64,000 nt of DNA, taken from assembly GCA_022510705.1 (NCBI GenBank), contig JAFLSX010000002.1:41818-105817 (forward strand). Direction: 5' to 3'. Made by a program: the position numbers and the translations under genes. Numbering within the stretch: the first letter of the stretch is position 1; each line of letters begins with the position of its first letter. The notes beneath the pieces were generated by a model. The model saw only the letters and a program-made list of their open reading frames with translations. It was not told where the DNA came from and made no database searches. Of this stretch, positions 9,111 through 17,765 are shown in pieces. The stretch comes from Lachnospiraceae bacterium. Its GTDB lineage: Bacteria > Bacillota > Clostridia > Lachnospirales > Lachnospiraceae.

Positions 9111-12100
9111 ATGGCAAAGAACAGTGAAAAGAAAAAGAATATCGGGCTGCGCAGGAGAGTGCGTAAAACCATGGGTGCAGCCTGTCTGATCACGGCAATT
9201 TTGGTAGCGGCGATCCCGGTACCGGAAGCGAGCGCGGCGGAAGAGGGCCCGAAAAAACTGACTTGGGTGGATCAGATTGAAAAGAATTCTAAAATTCCGC
9301 TGGTTCCCGGGGACTGCGAAACTATCTATACTACGGACGACGGCAGGTATCAGTTTGCATGGGTGACTGCGTCTGCACAGGATACAAAGAGGATAGCGGT
9401 AATCTTAGGTTATAACGGCGGTACTCTTACCGGCGGCAATCTGGTGATCCCGGACGAAGTTGACGCTTACACCAAGTTCAGTGAGAACGAGGGTACGGGC
9501 ACGGGATACGTGGCCGTAAGCCAGAGCCAGAAGCCCCTGTACTATATGTCCGAGGTTGTCTATAACAAGGATGTTTCGGGAAATGATATCATTGGTGACA
9601 TTGATTATGAAAATTCCAAGTATCTTCCCTGCTATGCCAATACCCGTGACCAATGGATGTATGTAGGAGAAGGGACCGGCAGGAAAGAAAGACCTCTGGA
9701 TGAGTTTTACTATCTGGAAAGAGGAGAATATAAGCGTACTGAGAATAGCAATGAGCAGTGGATCCGTAAGATTACGGTGGCCTATATCGGCAACCAGTAT
9801 CTGGAGCCTAATAAGAGCGGTCCGAATGCGGACGGAATACAAGTGGAATGGAAAATAGCCGACGCTGTTAAAACCACTTACAATACGAATCCGGATAAGG
9901 GCATCTTTGCAAACCAGGGAAATATTACCAACCTGACGGTGGGTGAGAACTTAGTAGGTATCGGTAACTATGCCTTTTATAATTGCAGCACGTTAGATAC
10001 CATCACCTTAGGAAACGGTATTGAAGAAATCGGGCACCATGCTTTTGCCGAATGCATCAACATGCGGTCCATCGGATTGGATTTTGGCAGCAATTTAAAC
10101 TATATTTCCGACTATACCTTCTATAATTGCCGCGCCCTGACCAGCTTCCAGCTGCCGGCCGGCGTGAATAAGATTTACGACCATGCCTTTGATGGATGCG
10201 AGGCCTTGACAACCGTAGATTTAAACGGAGCGAAAGACGGTAGAAATACTGCGCTGCAGGATTTGGGCTACTATGTATTTAACGGTTGTATAGCCTTAGA
10301 AGATTTAGTATTGCCAAGTTCCTTGACGGGAAATACGGTAAATGGTACAGCCAATGCGATTCATTTGAACAATTTTGCAGGCTGCAGCAAACTAAAAAGG
10401 ATTCAGGTGCTGGCTTCTTCACTGCACTTGGTAACGGATGGCCTGTTTACCGTAGAGAATTTTAAGAATTCCGTGGATCCTACTTTCTATTTTGAAGCGG
10501 ATGGCACTGCCAATACGCATACGTTTACACAGGATAATGCTATTGCGTTCAAATATGCGGGTGAGGATCGATATGAGATCATCATTATAGAAAAAGCAAC
10601 AAAGCAGGCAGGCGGCGGAGATTCCAAATTGACATATCAGGTCAACTCCCGCAATGAGTTGCTGAATTTTGATATGGAACTGCCGGTGGAAGTGGTGACG
10701 ATTCCCAGCACCATCGGTCCTTACGGCGTGTCCGCCATTAATTCGGGAAGCTTTGGCGGCGGTGCCGGCAGCTGTTACTTAAAGAAGATCACCATTCCGG
10801 GAACCGTAACCGTCATTGGTGAGAACGCTTTTAGAGGCTGTCACAATCTGGAGCATGTTATTTTTCTGGATGCAAGCAGAATCACCACTATCGGGAAAAA
10901 TGCATTTGCGACACAGCTGGTTGTGGGCAGCCATCAGGGTCAATGCGAAAATCCGAAGTTCCTGGAGCCTGTCGGTGGTATTGTGGCTGCTCCCAAACTG
11001 ACCTTTACAGGTGCGGTATATGATGAGGCGACCGGGAAGATCTGTGAACCCTTTGCCTATGCAATGAACCCAAGCAGTAATATCAATCAGGGTTCGCAGC
11101 CCAGTACCTATATTACCTATTACACCGGATGGCCCACCAATCTGGAGATACAGTATGTTTATGATCAGGGGACCAAAACCGGAGCGGCTACGCTGATAGA
11201 CTATCCGACAGCTACGGAGTTAAAGACAGGTTCTAAGTATACAACCGCTGCATATCCTTATATGACCCAGGAATATGTGGAGGCGGCAAAGAATGCCTTT
11301 AGCAAGGATCCGGGTAGTAGATCCGACTATGAGAAACAGATCGTGGACGCGGCCTTGAATGTATCCGTGCCCATGGGTGTAAAGCGCATTGCAACCGGAC
11401 TGTTTTCCAATGCGACATCATCGGTAACGCAAAATGAGAAAGGTGAATATATCTATACTGGTGAGGTGGAGAAAGTTGATGAATCTAAAACGGCGGATAC
11501 CGATATCCAGAGCGTGACTTTCGCCGATATTGCGGAGTTTGAGCCCTACAGCTTTACCGGCTGCACCAGCTTAACGACCATCAATATTACCGGCGGAGAG
11601 GCTGTAATAGATGATTATGCCTTTGCTTATGAATATACTGATCCGGAGAATGAAGAGGGCAGTCAGTCTGCACTGACTACTGTGAATATGACGCGCGGCG
11701 GCAGCACGATTGGTGATTATGCATTTTGTAATAACAAAAAACTGACCAATGTGAAGCTTTCCTCCACCGTATCGGAATTGGGACTTCGACCTTTTAAAGA
11801 TTGCTCGGCGCTTACTAATGTGGACTTCTCCGGAGGACCGTATTTTAAAACCGAAACATGCATTATCTACGGACTGGATGCTGCCGGTAATAAGAAGGTT
11901 TTGGTAGAATGTCTGGAGAGCCGCGGTAAGGGAGGCGAACGCGGAAGTTCTACGGTCAGTGCAACGGAGACCGCGGGCATTAAGGAGATCCGCCCGGAAG
12001 CCTTTATGAATTGTGATAGCGTGGGAGAGGTGGATTTTAGCAGTTCCAATATTGAGACTGTGCCGGTGCGTGCCTTTGCCGATACCGATAATCTGTACTC

Positions 12101-13799
12101 CGTGTATCTGCCCACTACCTGCTATAGTATTGGTGATCAAGCCTTCCATGACAGTAGTCTGCAGCGTATAGGGATTCCCCGCAGTGTCAGCCTTATCAGC
12201 CTGACTGCGTTTAATCATAAGGATAATCCCCGGACGGACGGCGAGACGAGAACGATAAACTTTTACACTGAGTTGGAATTGCCGAAATGCGCGGCTGTGG
12301 TTTATGCAGAAAATTACGAGAACATTGATCCTACGGAAGCGCCGGATTCCAGAGAGTTTACGGTATACTTCTGGTATTATGACTACAGTGCGGAGGTAGA
12401 GGAAGGCGAGGCACCCCCTCTGGTACTGAAGGAACAGTGGACGGTAAGCATTGGAACGACTATCGATGAAAGGCTTTTGCCTACCGCACCTGATTTTACG
12501 AAGTATGGCTATGAGTTTGTACGCTGGACCGGCAATCTGGTCGATATTTCCATGGATACGAATATTACTGCGTATTATAAGAGTATCGATTCCTCGGAAT
12601 CCATGTTAAAAGTAAGTTACTATCTTGATACGGGTGATGCGGAGCCTTGGCAGATTATGGAAGTGCGGTACGGTGCGACTGCTCCCTTTTTGATGCCGCC
12701 GGCTGATAAGATACCGGAAGGGTATACCTTTGTTGGCTGGAGCGGCGAGCAGGGCTTAGAGAATATTACGCATGATACAAGATTTTATGCTAAGTATGAA
12801 CTCGGTGACAGCACAGGAGGCAACGGTTCCGGCAATGGTACTGATGGAGACGGTAATGGTAACGGCAATGGCAATGGTAATGGTAATGGTCAGAATGGTA
12901 CGTTCTATACGCTGACCGTCAAAAACGGCAGCGGTTCCGGCAGTTATGTGGCCGGCGCTACGGTCATCATTGTAGCTAACGAGCCTGCCAGCACGCAGCA
13001 GTTTGACAAATGGACGCAGGAAGGCAGTACCGATCTGAAGATGGCAAGCACCACCATTTCGGCTACCACATTGGTAATGCCTGCGGCAAATACTACGGTA
13101 ACGGCAAATTATACCACGAAACCCGGAAGCGGAAGTGGCGGAAGCGGAAGCGGCAGTGGTGGAAGCGGAAGCGGAAGCGGTGGCGGAACCACAAACAAGC
13201 CCACCGTATCCGGCAACGGAGGTACGACCACAGTTGTGATCGATAAGAACGGACTTTCCAATACCGGCGTGGTATCGGTAACGGTAAAAGGATCTTCGGA
13301 CAATTTTATCTTAAAGATTTCGGAGGACACCAATGCAACGGAGGCTGCTATCAGAGCACTGATAGCAGAGTATGGAAGTCTGGATAATATTAAGTACTTC
13401 CCCATGGATATTTCACTCTATGATTCAACGGGAACTACCAAAATTACGGATACTTCGGGGCTTTCCATTACGATTACACTGCCCCTGCCGGATTCCATGA
13501 TTACCTATGCGGGTAACAACAGAATTGCGGGTGTGGTAAATGATAAGTTGGATAAACTTTCACCTAAGTTTACTACGATTGACGGCGTATCCTGTATCAC
13601 CTTTACGGCGGAGCATTTCTCACCCTATGTTATTTATGTGGATACTTCGAATTTGGAGTCTGCGGGTGTGACCGACAGATCACCGAAGACGGGAGATATT
13701 CATCCTAAGTGGTTTATAGTGATGGGACTGGCATGTATGTCCGTTATCCTGTTTGTAAAGAAGGATAAGAGCGGCAAAAAGGTACTGGTCCGGGCTTAA
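9111..13799 (+). CDS. BspA-like leucine-rich-repeat cell-surface protein with InlB/Listeria-Bacteroides-type repeats, (GN)n and (GS)n linkers and SPKTGD sorting signal
   Basis: Signal peptide-like N-terminus; many LRR_5 units (IGNYAFYNCSTLDTITLGNGIEEIGHHAF); YGYEFVRWTGNLVDISMDTNITAYY repeats; C-terminal RSPKTGDIHPKWFIVMGLACMSVILFVKKDKSGKK. Confidence 0.9.
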   Translation: MAKNSEKKKNIGLRRRVRKTMGAACLITAILVAAIPVPEASAAEEGPKKLTWVDQIEKNSKIPLVPGDCETIYTTDDGRYQFAWVTASAQDTKRIAVILGYNGGTLTGGNLVIPDEVDAYTKFSENEGTGTGYVAVSQSQKPLYYMSEVVYNKDVSGNDIIGDIDYENSKYLPCYANTRDQWMYVGEGTGRKERPLDEFYYLERGEYKRTENSNEQWIRKITVAYIGNQYLEPNKSGPNADGIQVEWKIADAVKTTYNTNPDKGIFANQGNITNLTVGENLVGIGNYAFYNCSTLDTITLGNGIEEIGHHAFAECINMRSIGLDFGSNLNYISDYTFYNCRALTSFQLPAGVNKIYDHAFDGCEALTTVDLNGAKDGRNTALQDLGYYVFNGCIALEDLVLPSSLTGNTVNGTANAIHLNNFAGCSKLKRIQVLASSLHLVTDGLFTVENFKNSVDPTFYFEADGTANTHTFTQDNAIAFKYAGEDRYEIIIIEKATKQAGGGDSKLTYQVNSRNELLNFDMELPVEVVTIPSTIGPYGVSAINSGSFGGGAGSCYLKKITIPGTVTVIGENAFRGCHNLEHVIFLDASRITTIGKNAFATQLVVGSHQGQCENPKFLEPVGGIVAAPKLTFTGAVYDEATGKICEPFAYAMNPSSNINQGSQPSTYITYYTGWPTNLEIQYVYDQGTKTGAATLIDYPTATELKTGSKYTTAAYPYMTQEYVEAAKNAFSKDPGSRSDYEKQIVDAALNVSVPMGVKRIATGLFSNATSSVTQNEKGEYIYTGEVEKVDESKTADTDIQSVTFADIAEFEPYSFTGCTSLTTINITGGEAVIDDYAFAYEYTDPENEEGSQSALTTVNMTRGGSTIGDYAFCNNKKLTNVKLSSTVSELGLRPFKDCSALTNVDFSGGPYFKTETCIIYGLDAAGNKKVLVECLESRGKGGERGSSTVSATETAGIKEIRPEAFMNCDSVGEVDFSSSNIETVPVRAFADTDNLYSVYLPTTCYSIGDQAFHDSSLQRIGIPRSVSLISLTAFNHKDNPRTDGETRTINFYTELELPKCAAVVYAENYENIDPTEAPDSREFTVYFWYYDYSAEVEEGEAPPLVLKEQWTVSIGTTIDERLLPTAPDFTKYGYEFVRWTGNLVDISMDTNITAYYKSIDSSESMLKVSYYLDTGDAEPWQIMEVRYGATAPFLMPPADKIPEGYTFVGWSGEQGLENITHDTRFYAKYELGDSTGGNGSGNGTDGDGNGNGNGNGNGNGQNGTFYTLTVKNGSGSGSYVAGATVIIVANEPASTQQFDKWTQEGSTDLKMASTTISATTLVMPAANTTVTANYTTKPGSGSGGSGSGSGGSGSGSGGGTTNKPTVSGNGGTTTVVIDKNGLSNTGVVSVTVKGSSDNFILKISEDTNATEAAIRALIAEYGSLDNIKYFPMDISLYDSTGTTKITDTSGLSITITLPLPDSMITYAGNNRIAGVVNDKLDKLSPKFTTIDGVSCITFTAEHFSPYVIYVDTSNLESAGVTDRSPKTGDIHPKWFIVMGLACMSVILFVKKDKSGKKVLVRA
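12830..12899 (+). repeat. Low-complexity ggtaatggcaat tract encoding Gly-Asn linker
   Basis: Translation GGNGSGNGTDGDGNGNGNGNGNGNGQNG. Confidence 0.85.
13126..13190 (+). repeat. Low-complexity ggaagcgg tract encoding Gly-Ser linker
   Basis: Translation GSGSGGSGSGSGGSGSGSGGG. Confidence 0.85.
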
Positions 13800-13811
13800 G
13801 ACCGGAAAGGT

Positions 13812-16685
13812 ATGGGGATTTATATGAAGAAAACGCTGCGACTTTCTTTAAGCGCACTGCTTCTGGCCATTGCCATTGGGGTGACGCAGATACCGGCGCT
13901 GCCATTGATAGCAGAGGAATCGGTATCCAAAGATTCGGATTTTGAATTAAAAGGGACCATATTGGTCAGTTATACAGGCACGGCTAAAACCGTGTCTGTT
14001 CCTGCTTCTGTTACGGAGATAGGTGCAGAGGCTTTTGCGGGCAATACTACTATGGAGAAGCTGGAGTTTAAGGGGAGCGCAGTAGAAAAGGTTGACTACA
14101 GGGCTTTTGCAGGCTGCAGTGGTCTGAAAGAAGTAAAACTACCCAATTCCGTACTGCGTCTGGGAAACGGTGCTTTTGCAGATTGTACCGCACTTGAAAA
14201 ATTTACGATCGGTTCAGGATTATCTGATCCGGGTATCGGTACCTTTGCGGGTTGTATAGCATTAAAAACCATTACCGTAGACAAGAACAATACAGCTTTT
14301 TCCGTGGATGACGGATGTTTATATAATGCTGATAAGAGCAAACTTTATTTACTGTTGCCGGTGAGGAAATCAGACAGCTATACCATGCCTTCTTCTGTAA
14401 CGGATATTGCGGAATATGCTTTTTGGGGTAATGAGGCCGTTACTACCGTAAGACTAAGCAGTAATTTAAAGAAGATACCTGACTATGCCTTTGCAAACTG
14501 TAAAAGTTTGACGGGTATTTCAATCCCTTATTCGGTTACCGTCATTGGACTGAAATCCTTTGCTGACTGCGTGAATCTGGAAAATGTCAGCATTCCTTCT
14601 TCTGTACTTATCATACATGATACAGCTTTTGACGGATGCAAAAAACTCAATATCATAGCACAGGAGAATACACCTGCCTATGACTTTTTTGAGGAATGGA
14701 AAAAGAGAAATCCATCAAAAAATGAAGATGTGACAACGGATAATACAAATTCATTTCCTTTTGGCGATTTATTAGGCAGCGTCAGCGGAGGAGATTCCCA
14801 AGGGAATATATCTCAAGGGAATACGTCCCAAGGGAATACGTCCCAAGGGAATACTTCTCAAGGAAGCAATCATGGTACGGGGAATACCACTGTTGAGAGC
14901 GGACCTATGGGAAATATACTGGGCAGCACCTATATTGTGGGGAATTCTGCGGTAGTTCTCGTGGACAGTGCATTGCTCAATGCACAGGGCACTGCGGCAG
15001 TCCCGAATGCTGGGCAGAGTGATGGCAGTAGTGGTAACACAGAAGGTAATACCGGCACAATCCCTGACGGAAGCGTAGGCGGAACGGACGGTATTGTTGA
15101 GGAGATAAAACCGGAAGGAAGTACAGAAAAGGGCTATGATATTCCCAAAATGATAGTGGCCGGAAATACCGTTTTAGCAGATCTGGCTTATTATCAGAGC
15201 AGCGGTATGGCGGATTATCAGTTCCCTAACGGCATAGAGGAAATCGGAGAGTTCGCATTTGCACGGAGCAATATCACTAAGGCGAATATACCTAACGGTG
15301 TGAAAGAAATTGCGTATGGTGCGTTTTATCACTGTGATTATCTGAGCGAGGTTCGCATTCCGTCCTCTGTTACATATATTGCGCCCAAAGCATTTGATAA
15401 GAGTATGTGGTTGGAAACCTGGCTGAATGCCTCGGGTGATGACTATTTAATCGTGGGAGACGGTATTCTGTTAGCCTATCGGGGAGATGGAGGCAATCTT
15501 ACGCTTCCGGATACGGTGAAGGTCATTGCACCGGAAGCATTTGCGAATAACCACAGCATTGTTTCTGTATATTTGCCGGATTCGGTCACTGATATTGGAG
15601 AGGATGCCTTTGCAGGCTGTATCAATTTGGAAAAAGTAACCGGTGGAGCCAATGTAAAGACGATCCGTGACAGGGCTTTCGCAGGCTGTGAATTAAGTTC
15701 GGCCCATGTTTTTGCCAATGTAACGCAGTTAGGGCTGCGGAGCTTTGATTTTTCCCAGACATCCTATGGAGATTCCCAGAAAGTAGTGGTATTTGACAGT
15801 ACGGATGCATTGCCGGTTGCGGGACATGAGTTGACGGCCGAAAGACTTTCTAACACACAGGCAAGGGGCAATATTTTAGGTGATACCAAAATTGTAGTGG
15901 TGGATAAAAAGATTCGGGCAGAGCAGTTGGCCAATCTGGCACTCTTTACGGATGGCAGTGGGTTTAAGGGTCTGATCGTATATATCAGTTCCAGAGATCA
16001 GGCACAGGTTACCTGTCTGGCAACCACCTATACAAAAGAGGAACTGGCAAGTGTTTATCTACCGGACTATGTTTCCATTGATGGAAAAAGTTATGAAATA
16101 TTGGGCAAGGAAAATCCTGTGATATTGGGAAATTCGCAGACCTATACACCGGGAAGCATAGAGGTAGTAAATACCGGAAGTGCGTTAACGGGCAATATCA
16201 GTGCGACACTGGGAGGAAATACAGGAGCCTACAGGCTGGATATAACGGATGATGAAAACGGAGCGGAGGCCATAAAAGCAGGATATGAGGCTGTTTATCG
16301 AGAGGAACTTCCTTCCAATGCGGTATTTGCGGAAATGAACCTGATCGATTGCAATACGGGTGTGCCGATAACCAAGATGGGAATGCAGTCCCTGCAGGTA
16401 ACGGTAACCCTGCCTGCTTCGGTAAGCGGTGGCAGTCTGCGGATATTTACGGTGGACAGAAACGGACAGCTTGAAAGTCTGAGCTATACTTTATCCGGCA
16501 ATAATGTGACCTTTTCCACAAATCATCTATCCCCCATTGCTTTTTGCAGGGTAAGCAATACTGTATCGGGCAGGTTGGACGCTTCTCCGGATACGGGGGA
16601 TAAGCAGATCAATCCCAATTATATTTTGGCGGCAGGTCTCGTGGGTCTGGCCGTAGCAATTCTGTTTATTAAAAAGAAGAGATAG
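13812..16685 (+). CDS. BspA-like leucine-rich-repeat cell-surface protein with SPDTGD sorting signal
   Basis: LRR_5 repeats (VTEIGAEAFAGNTTMEKLEF…), N-terminal signal (KKTLRLSLSALLLAIAIGVTQIPALPLIAEE; initiation may be at MKKTL, 13824), C-terminal ASPDTGDKQINPNYILAAGLVGLAVAILFIKKKR. Confidence 0.9.
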   Translation: MGIYMKKTLRLSLSALLLAIAIGVTQIPALPLIAEESVSKDSDFELKGTILVSYTGTAKTVSVPASVTEIGAEAFAGNTTMEKLEFKGSAVEKVDYRAFAGCSGLKEVKLPNSVLRLGNGAFADCTALEKFTIGSGLSDPGIGTFAGCIALKTITVDKNNTAFSVDDGCLYNADKSKLYLLLPVRKSDSYTMPSSVTDIAEYAFWGNEAVTTVRLSSNLKKIPDYAFANCKSLTGISIPYSVTVIGLKSFADCVNLENVSIPSSVLIIHDTAFDGCKKLNIIAQENTPAYDFFEEWKKRNPSKNEDVTTDNTNSFPFGDLLGSVSGGDSQGNISQGNTSQGNTSQGNTSQGSNHGTGNTTVESGPMGNILGSTYIVGNSAVVLVDSALLNAQGTAAVPNAGQSDGSSGNTEGNTGTIPDGSVGGTDGIVEEIKPEGSTEKGYDIPKMIVAGNTVLADLAYYQSSGMADYQFPNGIEEIGEFAFARSNITKANIPNGVKEIAYGAFYHCDYLSEVRIPSSVTYIAPKAFDKSMWLETWLNASGDDYLIVGDGILLAYRGDGGNLTLPDTVKVIAPEAFANNHSIVSVYLPDSVTDIGEDAFAGCINLEKVTGGANVKTIRDRAFAGCELSSAHVFANVTQLGLRSFDFSQTSYGDSQKVVVFDSTDALPVAGHELTAERLSNTQARGNILGDTKIVVVDKKIRAEQLANLALFTDGSGFKGLIVYISSRDQAQVTCLATTYTKEELASVYLPDYVSIDGKSYEILGKENPVILGNSQTYTPGSIEVVNTGSALTGNISATLGGNTGAYRLDITDDENGAEAIKAGYEAVYREELPSNAVFAEMNLIDCNTGVPITKMGMQSLQVTVTLPASVSGGSLRIFTVDRNGQLESLSYTLSGNNVTFSTNHLSPIAFCRVSNTVSGRLDASPDTGDKQINPNYILAAGLVGLAVAILFIKKKR
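14796..14867 (+). repeat. 15-bp tandem repeat (tcccaagggaatacg), about 4.8 copies, encoding SQGN(T/I)
   Basis: Units at 14796, 14811, 14826, 14841, 14856 with near identity; translation SQGNISQGNTSQGNTSQGNTSQGS. Confidence 0.9.
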
Positions 16686-16692
16686 AACACCA

Positions 16693-16738
16693 AAGAAAAA
16701 CTTCGGCATATGATAAGGAAAAAGCCGGAGTTTTTCTT
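16693..16738 (+). terminator. Terminator-like hairpin between LRR gene and subtilisin gene
   Basis: 15-bp stem aagaaaaacttcggc (16693-16707) / gccggagtttttctt (16724-16738) with one G·U pair; the 3' arm contains ggag 10 nt before the next ATG. Confidence 0.65.
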
Positions 16739-16740
16739 AT

Positions 16741-17646
16741 ATGTACAGAGTACGTAAGCAAATTGACGCTGCGGTCACGGAAGCCGGTAACGAAAAGCTG
16801 GCCGTTGCGGTACTGGATACGGGAGTTGTGGAACATCCGGATTTGAGAGGGCGAATTAAAGGTTTTCAGGATTTTATTGAAGGCGGCCGCAAAATTTATG
16901 ATGACAGCGGACACGGTACGCATGTCTGCGGAATCATAGGAGGCAACGGGGCGCTCTCCGGCGGCAAATACAGAGGCATCGCACCTTCGGTCAACCTGGT
17001 GGTTGGAAAGGTATTGGATAAAAAAGGGGACGGAACGGTGGAGGCCATGTTGGATGGTATCGACTGGGTATTGGAAAAAAAGTCGGAATGGAATATCCGG
17101 ATTTTAAATATATCGGTGGGAATTGGCCGGCTGATGAATGAAGAGAAAGAGGCCATGTTAAAAAACAAACTGGAAAATGCCTGGAAAAAGGGGCTTCTGG
17201 TGGTCTGTGCGGCCGGTAATAACGGTCCTGCCTGTGATACGCTTTCTTCCATCGGAAAAAGTAAACTGTTGATAACGGTGGGATGCCATGACGGAGAATA
17301 CTTTCAGGGCAGCGCAAAACGCTGTGCAGCTTATTCTTCCAGAGGCGACAGATTTGATACAGGCAAAAAGCCGGATATTGTTGCACCGGGAACGGAGATC
17401 ATATCCTGTAACGGTGGTGTGAGCAGAGGTTTGGGAGGCTATAGCAATGCTTATATTTCAAAAAGCGGCACCTCTATGGCTACACCCATTATATCAGGTG
17501 CTCTGGCACTGCTTGTGCAGAAACATCCGGAATATGACAATGAAACGGCAAAACGTAAGCTCTTATACACGGCTACGGATTTAGGAGAACCCTGGTACCA
17601 ACAAGGCTGGGGAATGGTGAATGTAAAGCGGCTGCTGGAAGGATAG
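16741..17646 (+). CDS. Subtilisin-like S8 serine protease without signal peptide
   Basis: Catalytic triad motifs AVLDTGVVEHPDL, DDSGHGTHVCGIIGG, KSGTSMATPIISGALAL. Confidence 0.93.
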   Translation: MYRVRKQIDAAVTEAGNEKLAVAVLDTGVVEHPDLRGRIKGFQDFIEGGRKIYDDSGHGTHVCGIIGGNGALSGGKYRGIAPSVNLVVGKVLDKKGDGTVEAMLDGIDWVLEKKSEWNIRILNISVGIGRLMNEEKEAMLKNKLENAWKKGLLVVCAAGNNGPACDTLSSIGKSKLLITVGCHDGEYFQGSAKRCAAYSSRGDRFDTGKKPDIVAPGTEIISCNGGVSRGLGGYSNAYISKSGTSMATPIISGALALLVQKHPEYDNETAKRKLLYTATDLGEPWYQQGWGMVNVKRLLEG

Positions 17647-17662
17647 CAGCCGCTTTATCTTT
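17631..17662 (+). terminator. Possible intrinsic terminator at end of subtilisin gene
   Basis: agcggctgct … agcagccgcttta inverted repeat spanning the stop codon; weak T tract. Confidence 0.5.
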
Positions 17663-17676
17663 ACGTATTTCAGGTA

Positions 17677-17716
17677 TTGACATACCTCGTATGATTGTAT
17701 ACAATTATACGAGGTA
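17677..17716 (+). promoter_or_regulatory. Sigma-A-like promoter (TTGACA-17-TACAAT) overlapped by a 34-bp near-perfect palindrome, probable GntR operator
   Basis: -35 at 17677-17682, -10 at 17700-17705; tacctcgtatgattgta|tacaattatacgaggta (17683-17716) is palindromic with one mismatch; core ATTGTATACAAT. Confidence 0.7.
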
Positions 17717-17765
17717 AAACTGCGGTACATTGTATAATATAATTTTTTGCAGTAAACGGAAAGGC

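Noticed and set aside
11571-12218. Minus-strand 215-aa ORF inside the LRR gene
   Set aside because: Antisense to a strongly supported CDS, no recognisable protein features or RBS
13109-13405. Minus-strand Pro/Leu repeat ORF
   Set aside because: Reverse complement of the Gly-Ser linker repeat
14796-14867. Possible CRISPR-like direct repeats
   Set aside because: Contiguous 15-bp in-frame repeats with no spacers inside a CDS; tandem coding repeat instead
17730-17765. TTG start for the citrate-synthase-like ORF
   Set aside because: No RBS, lies too near the promoter; several ATGs follow at 17766-17781 with purine-rich upstream sequence
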